64,000 bases of DNA from Calendula officinalis (lineage: Eukaryota > Streptophyta > Magnoliopsida > Asterales > Asteraceae), in contig OY970835.1 in NCBI GenBank assembly GCA_963853835.1, positions 30,764,047-30,828,046 on the forward strand, given 5' to 3'. This document shows positions 1 through 10,275 of the stretch, piece by piece. Each line of letters starts with the position of its first letter. The stretch's first letter is position 1. Both the position numbers and the translations under genes were made by a program. Below the pieces are notes generated by a model. It searched no databases, was not told the DNA's origin, and was given only the letters and a program-made list of their open reading frames with translations.

Positions 1-1119
1 TATTGGGTGGTTAGTGATTTTCATGAAAATGATCTATTATGAGTATTAATTAATAAAATATCAGAATACAATATATAGTATAGTTCAAAACGTAATGTAA
101 TGCAACGAGTGTTGTGGTAATCTGCGCGTTGCTGCGAGGTTTAAAACATAGATTTTTTTTAATAACTGAGATTAATATTCGGTTTTGATTGCTTTTAAAT
201 TATTTATCTTGTATGCATGAACAAAAAACGATATATATTCATATATATTGTGGTTATTACAACAATACTATTACAATATTATGAATGATTTTTTTTTTAA
301 ATTCAAAATATAATGTAAAACATAGTTTTTACATATTTTAAAATATTATTTCATATAAAATAGAGAATTAAAGAAAATATGGAATTTTAAATGAAATAAT
401 ACATACGAGGTTGATTAGAAATTTTTAGAAAAAATAAAAGGTACCAGTTCTCTGGAATACATTCCATTTCGAAAAAACAACAACTTTGGGATACATTAGC
501 GGGGTACTGGGATTAATTAAAAAATTTATAGCAAAAAGAAAATGAATCAAGGCTCAACCTTCGGACCCGAAGGATACAGGCTCGCATCTTACCACTGGAC
601 TATAAATAAACACTGACAACCATCTCCATTTCCCTCCATACATATTTTAACTACCAGCACAAAATAGTGAAACTCAGAAACATTATTCATAGCGCATTTT
701 AAGTGATTACAATTGTATATATTGATATTGTAATGTAACAACATAGATAGGTTCCGGATTTTTGGATAATGATTTTGTTTTTCATTATCCGGATACCGAA
801 ATCCAGATTTCCGAAATTTCTAATATCTGCAATCCGGTATCCGGAAGAAAAACAAATTGTTAATATATTTTTCAGTACTTTCCAGGTATTTTTTATATTT
901 CGGATAATTTTTGGATATCAGAATATCCGTAAATTTTCAAAATAGTATTCGAAATTCGGATATGTGGATTTTTGAATATCCATAATTTCGGGTCCCAAAT
1001 TTTCATATATATGGAGTTCAGAATTTTTTTGATACTCAATTTTAAGATATTTTGTTGAGCATAGCATAACATAGGGTTTTGGGTTTAAAGTTTAGAGTAA
1101 TGTAATAACAAGTTTCAAA
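1..1119. other. AT-rich intergenic DNA, no gene seen
   Basis: I see no coding exon here. Positions about 543-600 read on the minus strand like a degenerate tRNA-derived SINE head: CCAGTGGTAAGATGCGAGC resembles a pol III A box, and GGTTGAGCC follows at about the B-box position. This is suggestive only. Positions about 747-1000 are rich in GGATA/TATCC and CCGGAT strings and look like the remains of a MITE, but no clean ends or target duplication were found. Confidence 0.3.
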
Positions 1120-1627
1120 TAGGGGTGACAATTCAGGTCGGGTTCGGGTTCGCGGGTCTAAAACGTTCAACCCGAAACCGACCTATTTATATAAACGGGT
1201 CAGATATCTCAACCCTAACCTGTTTATCTTCAACCCGAACCTGACTCATATAACCCTTATAATTAAACAGGTTAGTAGGTCAACGGGTTAAACGGGTCAA
1301 ACATGTTGTTATTCCACAAATTAATAACAAAATACCAAAACATCAAATTATTAAGTAGATCTTTTAGTTTTTATCTAACTATTAGTTACGTTTGAATTAA
1401 TAAACTATATACTAAGTATAAATATATATTTTTTAAATATAATTTAATAATTAAACGGGTTGGCAGGTCGATCCATTTAAATTATCATTGACCTAAACCT
1501 AACCTGTTTAATAAACGGGTTAGCTGAGTTGACTCAAGACTGACCCAAAACGTTTTTACCTCAACCCAAACGTGTTTATTTTCATGTCGGTTTCAGGCCA
1601 GGTTCGTGTCGGGTCAGGCCACCCCTA
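1120..1627. mobile_element. Non-autonomous hAT-type MITE, copy 1
   Basis: The element starts TAGGGGTGACAATTCAGG and ends with the inverted counterpart GGCCACCCCTA. It is flanked by GTTTCAAA (1112-1119) and GTTTCAAG (1628-1635), an 8-bp target duplication with one mismatch, as expected of hAT transposition. The interior is made of GGGTCGGGTT/AACCCGACC strings that pair with each other. There is no coding capacity. It belongs with the copies at 21835-22389 and 39653-40208, which have perfect 8-bp duplications. Confidence 0.8.
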
Positions 1628-1769
1628 GTTTCAAGTATGTTTTAATTGGGCTTTATACCGGATTGGGTCGGGAGTGCGTATTGGGCCATATAATTGTTAT
1701 TGGGCTCCTGTGTGGACAAAACGATATACGGAAAAGGTAAAAAATTGTGGTTGCTGGCTCCTGGTTCGG

Positions 1770-3123
1770 TTTAAGACAGAGGAGAGAGAGAAAGTAGAGA
1801 GAGAAACAAATAGAAAGAGAGAGGAAGAGAGAGAGAACAAGGAAAGACGGAAAACTGCGTTCGAAAATTGGAAGTTTCAAAACCTAATCGATCCAAAAAG
1901 GAGACCAGAAGATCGAGTTACAAAACCCTAGCAAATCATCACATCCCTGTTTTCTCCCCTCACTTCCCCCATTTCAATTGAACCCTAACGGTGGTAAGTC
2001 AATCGATTAATTTCTTCAATATTTCCATCATGTTCAACGTAATTCTGTTTGAATTTATCAACAATTTGAAGATATATATGTGTTTTATTGGTCAATTGTG
2101 CAATTTTGTGTTGTAATGCTAGAAATGATCGAATTTTGAATTCGTTATAGATGCGGAAATGGTATACTAGTCTGCGAAACGATTGATGCAAAATCAGTTG
2201 AATGAATTTGAAGTCGGTGGCGTTTTGAACGCCAGTGAAATGAATATGTGTTTAAGCTAGGTTTTTGTAAGATAATTAAAATTTGTAGGATCAAAGGTGT
2301 TTCCCCTAACAGCTACAATATGAAATTAGTTATGGCTGTTGGTTAATTCTTCCTTTGGAGAAGCTTAAAGCGTTGCAAGTCTCACAATTTCACAGTATCT
2401 ACACCTTAATTCTCTTTTTCTGTACATGTTAAAGCGTTGAAGTAGTTTTCAGTATTGTTTTGGTTGATATTTATATTGAGGAAATGATAAATTGTGGTTC
2501 CATTTTATAGAACTGGATTTAGACAAGGTGGTGTTAGGTTTAGAGTTGTTAATAGAATCTACATGAGTAATGACTGTTTTTTAAGATCCTGCCACAATCT
2601 TCAGTCAGCGCCTTAAGGGTGGTAAAGTCTTAAATGTAATCATATGATATATATATTTTTCGTTGACCACTTTTTGTATGCGATCGTATGATGATCATTT
2701 AAAGAAACTAGAAAGAAATCCATGTGACTCTCTAGGTTTTTGAGGCCAGATCATGGAATTATGTGTCTATTGCGTGTATTAGTCTGTCGTTTATACACGT
2801 TGACTTTGTGGTCATTAATACCTTTATTTGTTATCTTTTGTCTTATTTAATACCATAACGGCTTCTTATATGATTCATTATATGGTAATTTGACTTTTAA
2901 AACGTCATATAGTTATGCAAATCGGAAATTTAGTAAGACTGATATACCATATAGAAATTATTAACTTATTTCCTTAACTTTATATTTGACGATGCTGCTA
3001 GTTAATCATTTAATGTTTACTTTGTTGCTTCATCAGAATTTATATTCGGACTTTCTCAAATGTCGTTCATTTCATTTCAACTATTTATGGTTATTTGACC
3101 GAGCAAATTTCTTTTTATTTTAG
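1770..3123 (+). other. 5' UTR exon and 5'-UTR intron of the UBA-domain gene
   Basis: A GA-rich leader (about 1770-1993) is followed by a strong donor GTAAGT at 1994 and an acceptor TTTTATTTTAG ending at 3123, just before the coding exon. The leader carries no long frame in register with the protein. A first intron of about 1.1 kb in the 5' UTR is common in housekeeping plant genes and often raises expression; its effect here is inference. The transcription start is not placed exactly. Confidence 0.65.
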
Positions 3124-3139
3124 GAAGCTGGAAGTCAAA

Positions 3140-5140
3140 ATGTCTCCCGCATCTAAGTCAAAGTCAAAGGACAAAAGGGCTGCTACACCAAAGTCTTCTA
3201 CCAAACCAACAACCAATGCCAACGCTGGTGTCCCTGCAAGTGGTTACAATCCACTACTAGGAACTTTTCACACACTCGACAGTGCACCAATATCTTCTGC
3301 TCCAAATGTTCACATAAATGGCAGAAACCGTAATATCGATGAGTCAGAGGACCAGAATGGTAACTCTGCAGGGGTTGAATATGATTCTATATCCAACAAC
3401 GGTAGCTGGTCAGGTGAATCTGAAGACCACAAAGACAAAACTTCACAACCATCTTTCCGCCAAGAACCAACAGCAGCAACAAACACAGGGGTTGATAATG
3501 ACAAACGAGAAAAGATCCGCCAAAAAAATGAAAAAAAACACCAACGCCAAAAAGAAAGACGAGCTCAAGAACTGCATGAACGATGTAGCGGTTATCTGAT
3601 GTCGAGAAAACTCGAGTCACTTTCTCAACAGCTTGTAGCAATGGGATTTTCTTCAGAACGTGCAACAATGGCTTTGATTTTAAATGAAGGTAGAGTTGAG
3701 CAGTCGGTTGCATGGTTGTTTGAAGGTGGTGAAGATTCTGATGACCACCGGGAACATAATAATAATAATAACAATAATAACATGGATGGTGGCGGTAATT
3801 TGAAAATTGATATATCGGAAGAACTTGCTCAGATTACTGAAATGGAAATTAAATTTAAGTGTTCGAAACAAGAAGTTGAACGGGCTATTGTTGCTTGTGA
3901 AGGTGATCTTGAACAGGCGGCGGAAACCTTAAAAGTTCAGAAACAGGAACAGCCGGCCGCCCCGCCAAAGGTGGAAGAAACTGGCGTGAGCCAGAATTCA
4001 AGAGTGACATCGAAAGCTATACCTATACAACAGAAAACAGATGATAATAAAGATTTTAATTACACCAAAACGGGTCTTCCTGTTACTGTTACTGTAGGAC
4101 AGTCATCAACAGAAACCGGGGTTAAAAACGTGCAATTATTAAAAAAAATTCCACCAAATTCCGATTGGACAAAACAGCAACAAGTTGGTACTCCGGTGGT
4201 GGAGAAGCGGTGGCCGGTGGCGGTAGGTGGTGGTTCAAACCCTTCTGTTTCATATTCATTAGCTTCTCCATTACAGGCGGCACCACCACCGCCACCACCA
4301 GTCGCCAAAACCGAGTCCCGGTATGCAAATATTGGGACTGAATTGAAGAATCTTCAGTTAGGGTCGGTTAGGGAGCCCGTTATTATGATGCAAAGGCCCA
4401 AATCAAAGAACGTGCCCGCAAACGTGAGTTCGTCCATGTCAGCATCAGTTGCTGATTGGCATCCTAGTGTTGTTGAGCCCGTAATGAGCATGAATATGAA
4501 TGTGAATTCGAATGGGTTTTCACATGGGCCCGCTACTACACGAGGGTATAATAGTAATACATCGGGTGGTTACGGGAACACAGTGAATAATCCTCAAATG
4601 TATGACCAGTTCCATTATCAGCAACAGCAGCAGCAGCAGGCTATTCCTCAACAGTATGCATCGGATAATCATTTTAGTCAACAGGGTTTGGTCAACCATT
4701 TCAACAATGGTGGTGGGATGTGGAACAGATCGGTGGGGACCACCATTACTCCTACACTAGCGGCTGCTTCTTCTCTCGGGCTTTTCTCCGGTTTGGGCTC
4801 AACCGGGTCGTCAGGCCCGCCATCTCCTGTTGACTGGAACGCAGGTGACTCGTTGCATTGTGATTACACAAACATTGACTGGAGTCTAGACCCACTTCCT
4901 CATCCCGCAAGTAGCCCGTCAAGGGTTAATGGGATGTGGATGGGTTTCGGGTCAAGGGGTGGTGGAAAGACCGCCACGAGACCGCCAACGGGGATTCTGT
5001 CAAACGGGCTGTCGGTGGGTGTAGGAGCTGCGGTGGGTTCTGATGCATCTGCGGGTGGGTCTCGGGAATGGAGTTCGCCATTTGAAGAGAAGGAATTGTT
5101 CAGTTTCCCCAGACAGTTTGTTTCTTCTCCATCTCTTTAA
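3140..5140 (+). CDS. UBA-domain protein (two UBA-like helical bundles)
   Basis: This single coding exon gives a protein of 666 residues. I start at the ATG at 3140 (MSPASKSKSKDK) because an upstream in-frame ATG at 3095 lies inside the 5'-UTR intron, whose acceptor ends at 3123. Residues about 1-140 are basic, then polar and low-complexity, and include the motif YNPLLGTFHTLD. A Lys/Arg-rich helical stretch follows (about 115-150). Residues about 156-200 form a UBA domain with the MGFSSERA loop and an AWLFEG end. A second UBA-like segment lies at about 226-272. The rest is Gln-, Asn-, Gly- and Pro-rich and probably disordered, ending near FSFPRQFVSSPSL. UBA domains bind ubiquitin, so a role in ubiquitin-linked protein handling is likely, but the exact function is not known from sequence. 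There are no membrane segments or organelle signal. Confidence 0.88.
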   Translation: MSPASKSKSKDKRAATPKSSTKPTTNANAGVPASGYNPLLGTFHTLDSAPISSAPNVHINGRNRNIDESEDQNGNSAGVEYDSISNNGSWSGESEDHKDKTSQPSFRQEPTAATNTGVDNDKREKIRQKNEKKHQRQKERRAQELHERCSGYLMSRKLESLSQQLVAMGFSSERATMALILNEGRVEQSVAWLFEGGEDSDDHREHNNNNNNNNMDGGGNLKIDISEELAQITEMEIKFKCSKQEVERAIVACEGDLEQAAETLKVQKQEQPAAPPKVEETGVSQNSRVTSKAIPIQQKTDDNKDFNYTKTGLPVTVTVGQSSTETGVKNVQLLKKIPPNSDWTKQQQVGTPVVEKRWPVAVGGGSNPSVSYSLASPLQAAPPPPPPVAKTESRYANIGTELKNLQLGSVREPVIMMQRPKSKNVPANVSSSMSASVADWHPSVVEPVMSMNMNVNSNGFSHGPATTRGYNSNTSGGYGNTVNNPQMYDQFHYQQQQQQQAIPQQYASDNHFSQQGLVNHFNNGGGMWNRSVGTTITPTLAAASSLGLFSGLGSTGSSGPPSPVDWNAGDSLHCDYTNIDWSLDPLPHPASSPSRVNGMWMGFGSRGGGKTATRPPTGILSNGLSVGVGAAVGSDASAGGSREWSSPFEEKELFSFPRQFVSSPSL

Positions 5141-6183
5141 TCAAGGGCAAAAAAAAAAGTATGATGAACAAATAATAAAATGATAGCGGATGAAAAAACA
5201 ATAAGAAAACAGGACTTGAAAAACATGTGTTGGGATTTTTAATGTTTCTCTTGGTTTTTTCAATCATTGTCTGATGCCTTGTTTGTGTGATTTTATTATT
5301 ATTTTACATTGATATTGCTGGGGAAGGAAAAGAGCTGAAATTCATGAATCGCGAGGGAATGTTATGCTATGATGAGTTGTACATTATGCATCTGAAACTG
5401 TATATTCCTCGGGGTTAGCCCCTCGTCTCGACATTTTTTCCAAAAAGGGTATTCCGGGTTCTGATGGGGTAAACCCTTTGTCTCTATTTGTTCTACTTTA
5501 CAGGTTCAATTTTACTTGTTTATAAAATCGTTTTTAGACCTAGTAAGTCTAGTAGTAGTTGGGGAGAAAAAGATTGATGTGACATTAGGTTGGGCTCTTT
5601 TTTCGTAGTGATTTAGGGACATTGGTGTTAAGAAAGATGATGTTGGATGGGTATTGGTAGATAATAATGACCCGGTCATCAATGGATGTGGAGAAAATGA
5701 CTATTGACCCGGTCCAGCTTGCTAATATAAATTGTAAGGTAGAAGATGAGATATCAAGACTATGATGATTGTGGTTTTTTGGTTATGAATCATCGGTTTG
5801 AGAGGTTTGTCGTTTTCTCGTTTAGTAACGAGTTTGTAGATGCTGACTTCAGACAGTTATGAAAGGTCGTCTTGTGTTCAAATTAGATCTCTTTTGATGA
5901 TTCTCTTGTTTGGTGTTCAAATTAGTCTTAGGTCGATTTAAAGAGGAATACTTTCTTGGATCAAATCAATTTTGAAGAGTTCAAATGATTCAATGACAAT
6001 GGTTAAAAGAAACATTGAGGACTCGTTGAAATTAGTGGCCTTTGGTCGATCTTTGAATCTATCAAGTTACTGTTAAATTATTATTATTTTTGAACGGCAA
6101 AGATGAAATTTTCATTAAAAACAAGAACGAACAAGCATACAAAAATTAACAAAGAAAAAACAGATTACAACACCAATCAGAAC
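5141..6183. other. 3' flank of the UBA gene, no further gene seen
   Basis: The first few hundred bases after the stop are AT-rich and contain AATAATAAAA and similar polyadenylation-like strings, so they probably include the 3' UTR. Beyond about 5600 I find no splice-flanked reading frame of good quality. Confidence 0.4.
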
Positions 6184-6322
6184 TTATTCTTCTGAAGTTT
6201 GTCTTATGTTTAATCTAGAAAAATGATTGGGTTTGAGCCACATACATAATCGAGTTGGTGCAAGCATCAACAATTCAACATGATGAAAAATCTCTCCGTT
6301 TCGGTACTTCCAAATACTCCAT
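6184..6322 (-). pseudogene. LINE (L1-type) reverse-transcriptase polyprotein tail, 3' end only
   Basis: Read on the minus strand, this segment encodes WSIWKYRNGEIFHHV and runs to a stop at 6184-6186. Plant L1-type LINE polyproteins typically end in a region with the motif W-x-I-W-K-x-R-N. The upstream frame is interrupted, and the downstream minus-strand sequence is T-rich with an AATGAAAATTTC string. It looks like a 5'-truncated LINE copy. No target duplication was found, so the extent is uncertain. Confidence 0.5.
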
Positions 6323-6507
6323 TAAACTGTAAAGATACCCACGTAAAACATCTGCAGCCTTTTAATTTCCAACTTGATACGCTTAAGTCTTAACCCGTTC
6401 AAAAACATGCTCCAAACTATGAATTCTGTTTAACATAAACGATTGATTTTTAATGTTAAAACGGTTGATTTTTAGACCAATTTGTTAACTTTATCAATCT
6501 CTTTAAC

Positions 6508-6597
6508 ATCTTGACAGATTTTAACATGTCAATGAATATGTGTTTTAGCTTTGTTTGTAACATCTTGACAGATTTTAACCCGTCAATGAATATGAGG
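6508..6597. repeat. Short tandem duplication at the retrotransposon target site
   Basis: The string AACATCTTGACAGATTTTAAC followed by (A/C)(T/C)GTCAATGAATATG occurs twice about 60 bp apart, with TGTTTTAGCTTTGTTTGTA between the copies and again beyond the 3' LTR. The LTR element landed in the second copy. Confidence 0.6.
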
Positions 6598-6864
6598 TGA
6601 TAAAGAACGATAAATTGGAATAGCTATATATTGAATCAGAATCGAAATCAGTACAATGATAAACACAATCAATCCACAAATTGGATGATTGTCCAGGGAA
6701 GATCCCTTCTCTCAAAAGAGAGCCTCTCAAAGCTAAATTGCTAAGAGCCTGAAACTAACGTAATATTCAATCCTGTCTAAAACGAACCCTAATTTCTATT
6801 TATATATCATTCCTATAAGTTACACTTTTACCCCCTCTAGAAATAACTATTCTATTTCCTATCA
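6598..6864 (-). repeat. LTR of the gene-carrying retrotransposon (3' LTR in element sense)
   Basis: This is the 267-bp LTR with TG...CA ends (TGATAAAG...CCTATCA on the plus strand). It appears identical to 9147-9413 across the full length. Confidence 0.92.
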
Positions 6865-6933
6865 TTACTCTCGCCTTCGAAAAAGTCTTGTCCTCAAGAC
6901 TTGCTTCCATCTCTATTAATAGCATCTCCACAT

Positions 6934-7422
6934 TCATAGAATTCTGAATTTCAAAACCACAGTGGCAACTTGTCCCCATGGAATCATCCAAAGCTTCCTA
7001 ATTGCATTTTCTGTTGTACTTGAACCAGATGGTTTGACCTCGAGACTTGTTTCCGACAAAGTACGCGTTGTGCTGATTTGAAGATCGGGTGGTTTATGAG
7101 GTCTGGGATGCTCGTGGTCATAAAGAACAAATTCACCTAGAGAAAAGAACTCCAATCCAGCCGTCAAGACAAATTCCTTGAAACTTGCATGGGTTGCTAG
7201 TCTAACATGATGCTCATATTCCTGCAAACACATTCCCATTGCAACAAACGGGTGCACATCACCACGAGTTTCACCCATAAGTGTAACTATCTCATCTCCA
7301 ACTTTATCTCCAGGTGATGCTTGAAATATAGTATCGGGTACAGTATTTGAGTTAACATGATAACCACAATTAGCTAAATCTTCCTCTAATGGGGTACCCA
7401 TTACTTTCTCTGAACTTTTCAA
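6934..7422 (-). pseudogene. Captured fragment resembling a UGT80-type sterol 3-beta-glucosyltransferase N-terminal domain
   Basis: The frame encodes 162 residues. About residues 25-95 contain TRGDVHPFVAMG, RLATHASFKEF and VLTAGLEFFSLG, which match the conserved start of the GT28/UGT80 domain (usual form TRGDVQPFVAIG...VRLATH...FVxxAGLEFYPLG). UGT80 enzymes glucosylate membrane sterols and are over 500 residues long. Here the acceptor and UDP-glucose domains are missing and an unrelated Pro/Ser/Thr-rich tail follows, so this is a fragment, not an enzyme. It lies inside an LTR element, in a different frame from the preceding gag/ATPase ORF (break at about 7475-7500). Its first part repeats a module also found at about 7985-8097. 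The family call rests on remembered motifs. Confidence 0.65.
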
Positions 7423-7474
7423 TTTAACTAAGCATCCCGAAATAGTTGCAAATCCACCAACATCTTCTTCATCA

Positions 7475-9034
7475 TCAGATACAAAAAAGTATATGCAACA
7501 AAAACCAACCAGAAATTTGATTTTTGGATTCTTCTGTTTTTATAAATTGGTTCTCAATAACTCCATGTCTTCTAACCCATTCTAATAAACCAACATAAAC
7601 CATATTATGCCTCATTGAGGCTACTGTACAGGATCCAGATCCAAGTTCTTCCATAAATGTTCCATCATCAGCCTTTAAATTAGAGCATTTAGCATTGCGA
7701 GCAACTTCCAAAATAGCTTTACAAATTGGATGAATTGTATTAGATTCAACTACATCGACTACCTTCAATACATCAATATCATAACACTTTTCCTGTGAAT
7801 GTAGATGTAAGTCGATACCATGTAAAAGCAACCCTTTTGTACCACCAAGTGAAGTTCCCACAAATTCTGCAAGAGCATGCATCTTGCTAGGTTTTAAAGC
7901 TAAACGAGCTACTAAAGCTTCGTCATATTCTGCATCACGTGCAGCTTCAACATCAGAATCATTTTCAATCATAATAAACTGCTCATTTGCATCTAATGAT
8001 CCTTTAACATCTGAATTTTTTAATTTATCTAAGTATCCAAAAATACTTGAAAATCTACCAATATACTCTTCATTAGATGCAAAGAAGTATACGCAATTTG
8101 GGGGTTTGAGTGGCTTACGACCCCATACAACATAAGAAATCATCATAACCAATTGTCTAACCAAAATTGGTTCAAGACATTCATCGAACACCTTGTGTGC
8201 ACAGCTCAAAACTAGACAATAATTCATGTTTAAATGAGTCTTTGGGTTTAATTGTTGAAGCATAAGAGTTAGAGATCGATTAAGGTCTTCCAATACAATT
8301 TCTGTATTAGGCCTTTCGTCACCAGGTTCAAAAATATGACACGATTCATCACAAGAATTTTCTGTATTAGGCCTTTCATCACCAGGTTCTAAAATATGAC
8401 CTGATTCATCACTAAAATCGAATACAATTCCCCCTCCCGTATCAGAATCCCCAGAGTCAATTTTATCAGAATCAAAAATAGGTTCCATACCCGAAATTGA
8501 TGAACTACCAACATCAGATTCACTGTCATCTCCCTCGTCAGAAACGAAGCCACCCATACCAAAACCTCCACCCAATATTCCAGATCCACCTTGTTTCATA
8601 GTAGCTAGTTGTTCATATGGATTTTGCACATCGACACTGCTGAATCGTTGCAATAATTCGAATTGAAATCGATCCCACGACAAAGGATCGTAAAATTCCT
8701 TCACGATTGAAAACCAAATTTTTGCGACGCCGGTCATGCTCATCTGAGCTAATCGAATGCGTAAATCTGCCGGAGTTGCATTAATTTCGAAATAGAGAAT
8801 CGCCTTTTGCAGCCATCCTTGTGGATCGAAACCACAGAATTCAGGTAATTTCTCCTCTGATTTGAAGAAGAATTGTGGATCTTGTTCTTTCATCCACGCA
8901 ATCATTGTTTTACGAAACTCGCGTTCTTCAATTCGATCTGCTTCCCATCTCTTCATGAACTCGTGGTGCTCCAATGGAGATTGTATAAAACGTGTTTCCA
9001 TAGAGTGTGAAATCGTGAACTTCCAAAGTGGCAA
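7475..9034 (-). CDS. Gag-like ORF fused to a PAA/HMA8-type copper P-ATPase fragment
   Basis: The ORF has 519 codons. Residues about 12-140 look like a Ty3/gypsy gag: FCGFDPQGWLQKAILYFE, a segment around WFSIVKEFYDPLSWDRFQFE, and NPYEQLATMKQ. An acidic, Ser/Gly-rich linker follows, containing a 60-bp tandem repeat (EPGDERPNTE twice). Residues about 385-501 resemble chloroplast copper ATPases of the PAA/HMA8 type: FVGTSLGGTKGLLL, ESNTIHPICKAI, then DGTFMEELGSG and LEWVRRHGV. The DKTGT phosphorylation site expected between the first two motifs is missing, so the fragment cannot pump ions. The ORF may begin at 9034 or at the next Met about 12 codons later. It is open throughout, so the chimeric protein could be made. 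Whether it is expressed is unknown. Confidence 0.65.
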   Translation of the reverse strand: MPLWKFTISHSMETRFIQSPLEHHEFMKRWEADRIEEREFRKTMIAWMKEQDPQFFFKSEEKLPEFCGFDPQGWLQKAILYFEINATPADLRIRLAQMSMTGVAKIWFSIVKEFYDPLSWDRFQFELLQRFSSVDVQNPYEQLATMKQGGSGILGGGFGMGGFVSDEGDDSESDVGSSSISGMEPIFDSDKIDSGDSDTGGGIVFDFSDESGHILEPGDERPNTENSCDESCHIFEPGDERPNTEIVLEDLNRSLTLMLQQLNPKTHLNMNYCLVLSCAHKVFDECLEPILVRQLVMMISYVVWGRKPLKPPNCVYFFASNEEYIGRFSSIFGYLDKLKNSDVKGSLDANEQFIMIENDSDVEAARDAEYDEALVARLALKPSKMHALAEFVGTSLGGTKGLLLHGIDLHLHSQEKCYDIDVLKVVDVVESNTIHPICKAILEVARNAKCSNLKADDGTFMEELGSGSCTVASMRHNMVYVGLLEWVRRHGVIENQFIKTEESKNQISGWFLLHILFCI

Positions 9035-9146
9035 TAATCGCGTCTGCTTTTCAATGATGATAAAATCGTGATTCAGCGTAACAATTTCTCAAAATCGATT
9101 TGAAACAGAACGCAAGACTCGGCAGGTCTAAGGCAGGTCGGACCAA

Positions 9147-9413
9147 TGATAAAGAACGATAAATTGGAATAGCTATATATTGAATCAGAATCGAAATCAG
9201 TACAATGATAAACACAATCAATCCACAAATTGGATGATTGTCCAGGGAAGATCCCTTCTCTCAAAAGAGAGCCTCTCAAAGCTAAATTGCTAAGAGCCTG
9301 AAACTAACGTAATATTCAATCCTGTCTAAAACGAACCCTAATTTCTATTTATATATCATTCCTATAAGTTACACTTTTACCCCCTCTAGAAATAACTATT
9401 CTATTTCCTATCA
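9147..9413 (-). repeat. LTR of the gene-carrying retrotransposon (5' LTR in element sense)
   Basis: This is the second 267-bp LTR. It is followed directly by the TGAGG target duplication at 9414-9418 and appears identical to 6598-6864. Confidence 0.92.
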
Positions 9414-9418
9414 TGAGG

Positions 9419-10275
9419 TCATGTGTTTTAGCTTTGTTTGTATTTTTTTTTCCTTTTCAAAATGGTATTCTTTTATGATGCACTTAATATTGTAAATAAA
9501 TTTACCTTGAAAAACACATTTTTTTTAGGTTTTGTTAACAATATAAACCCGACAATATCCTCTGTGGATGGCCGATATTTGCTAATGATGTATATAGCCT
9601 AGCCGTTGTCGTGATTGTTTCCGAACCTTATCCTAACTATCTGGTAAATGTTTACCTAGAGAAGAGATCAAATTCATGATCTCATAGAAATCGTTTCATA
9701 TGTTTTTAGCGCTAGATCTTCACTGATGTAAGTTAACTCAATTTCCTATGTTGTCTTCTCAAGTGTATGTAATAATGGATTTAGATCCCAATAATTTTAC
9801 AACTCCCACATCTCATCCATTAAACGAGCTAGTAAAGCATGTTATCATTGTTACATCAACACTAATTGGATTACATACATGTTAACAAGATATAGACCAC
9901 AAAAGTTTACAAATGTGGTTTATGTATATAAAAGATATTTTTTCCAAGAGGTATTCTCATTTATAAGGGGTTCCTAAGGGTAGCCAAACTTATACTCGAT
10001 GTACATAACCTAACCATTGTCATGATAGTTTATGAACCTTTTATGACCATTTGGTAAATATTTACCAAGGAAATGATCGAATCGTTACCTTTATATCAGC
10101 GATTTTGTTAAGTTTTATTTCAGAAACACAAAATCAACGTGAACGAATTTACAATTTATTTCGTAACATATACAGAGTGGCATAAACTTGCACATTATAA
10201 AGAAATAAAAATATATATATTATGATTTGTTTATTTTTTCGGAAATTTACCAGATGGAAGTTAATTAAGCATGAA
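9419..10275. other. Intergenic DNA, no gene seen
   Basis: This is AT-rich sequence. Two stretches (about 9570-9680 and 9965-10110) resemble each other (TGTATATAGCCTAGCCGTTGTC against TGTACATAACCTAACCATTGTC, each followed by TGGTAAATRTTTACC), so it holds a diverged duplicated repeat. The last part before 10276 is probably the 3' UTR of the cystatin gene. Confidence 0.4.

Larger units (their letters stand above)
6598..9413 (-). mobile_element. Complete non-autonomous LTR retrotransposon carrying host-gene fragments
   Basis: The 2,816-bp element has two 267-bp LTRs that look identical by eye and is flanked by a perfect 5-bp duplication, TGAGG (6593-6597 and 9414-9418). It reads on the minus strand: the LTR begins TGATAGGAAATAG and ends CTTTATCA. 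A purine-rich stretch (minus strand of about 6865-6880) precedes the downstream LTR. The sequence after the upstream LTR, TTGGTCCGACCTGCC, does not match initiator tRNA-Met. The interior holds a gag-like ORF fused to a P-type ATPase-like fragment, then a glucosyltransferase-like fragment. Protease, reverse transcriptase and integrase are absent, so it must move with proteins supplied by another element. The twin LTRs imply a recent insertion. Confidence 0.9.

Noticed and set aside
110..150. GC-rich CTGCGCGTTGCTGCGAG string as a Helitron hairpin
   Set aside because: The arms do not form a good stem and there is no CTRR at a suitable distance.
543..600. tRNA gene on the minus strand
   Set aside because: A- and B-box-like words are present but no cloverleaf can be drawn; at most a SINE remnant.
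3310..4328. Several minus-strand and shifted frames of 60-110 codons across the UBA gene
   Set aside because: They overlap a well-supported coding exon, have low-complexity composition and no homology that I recognise.
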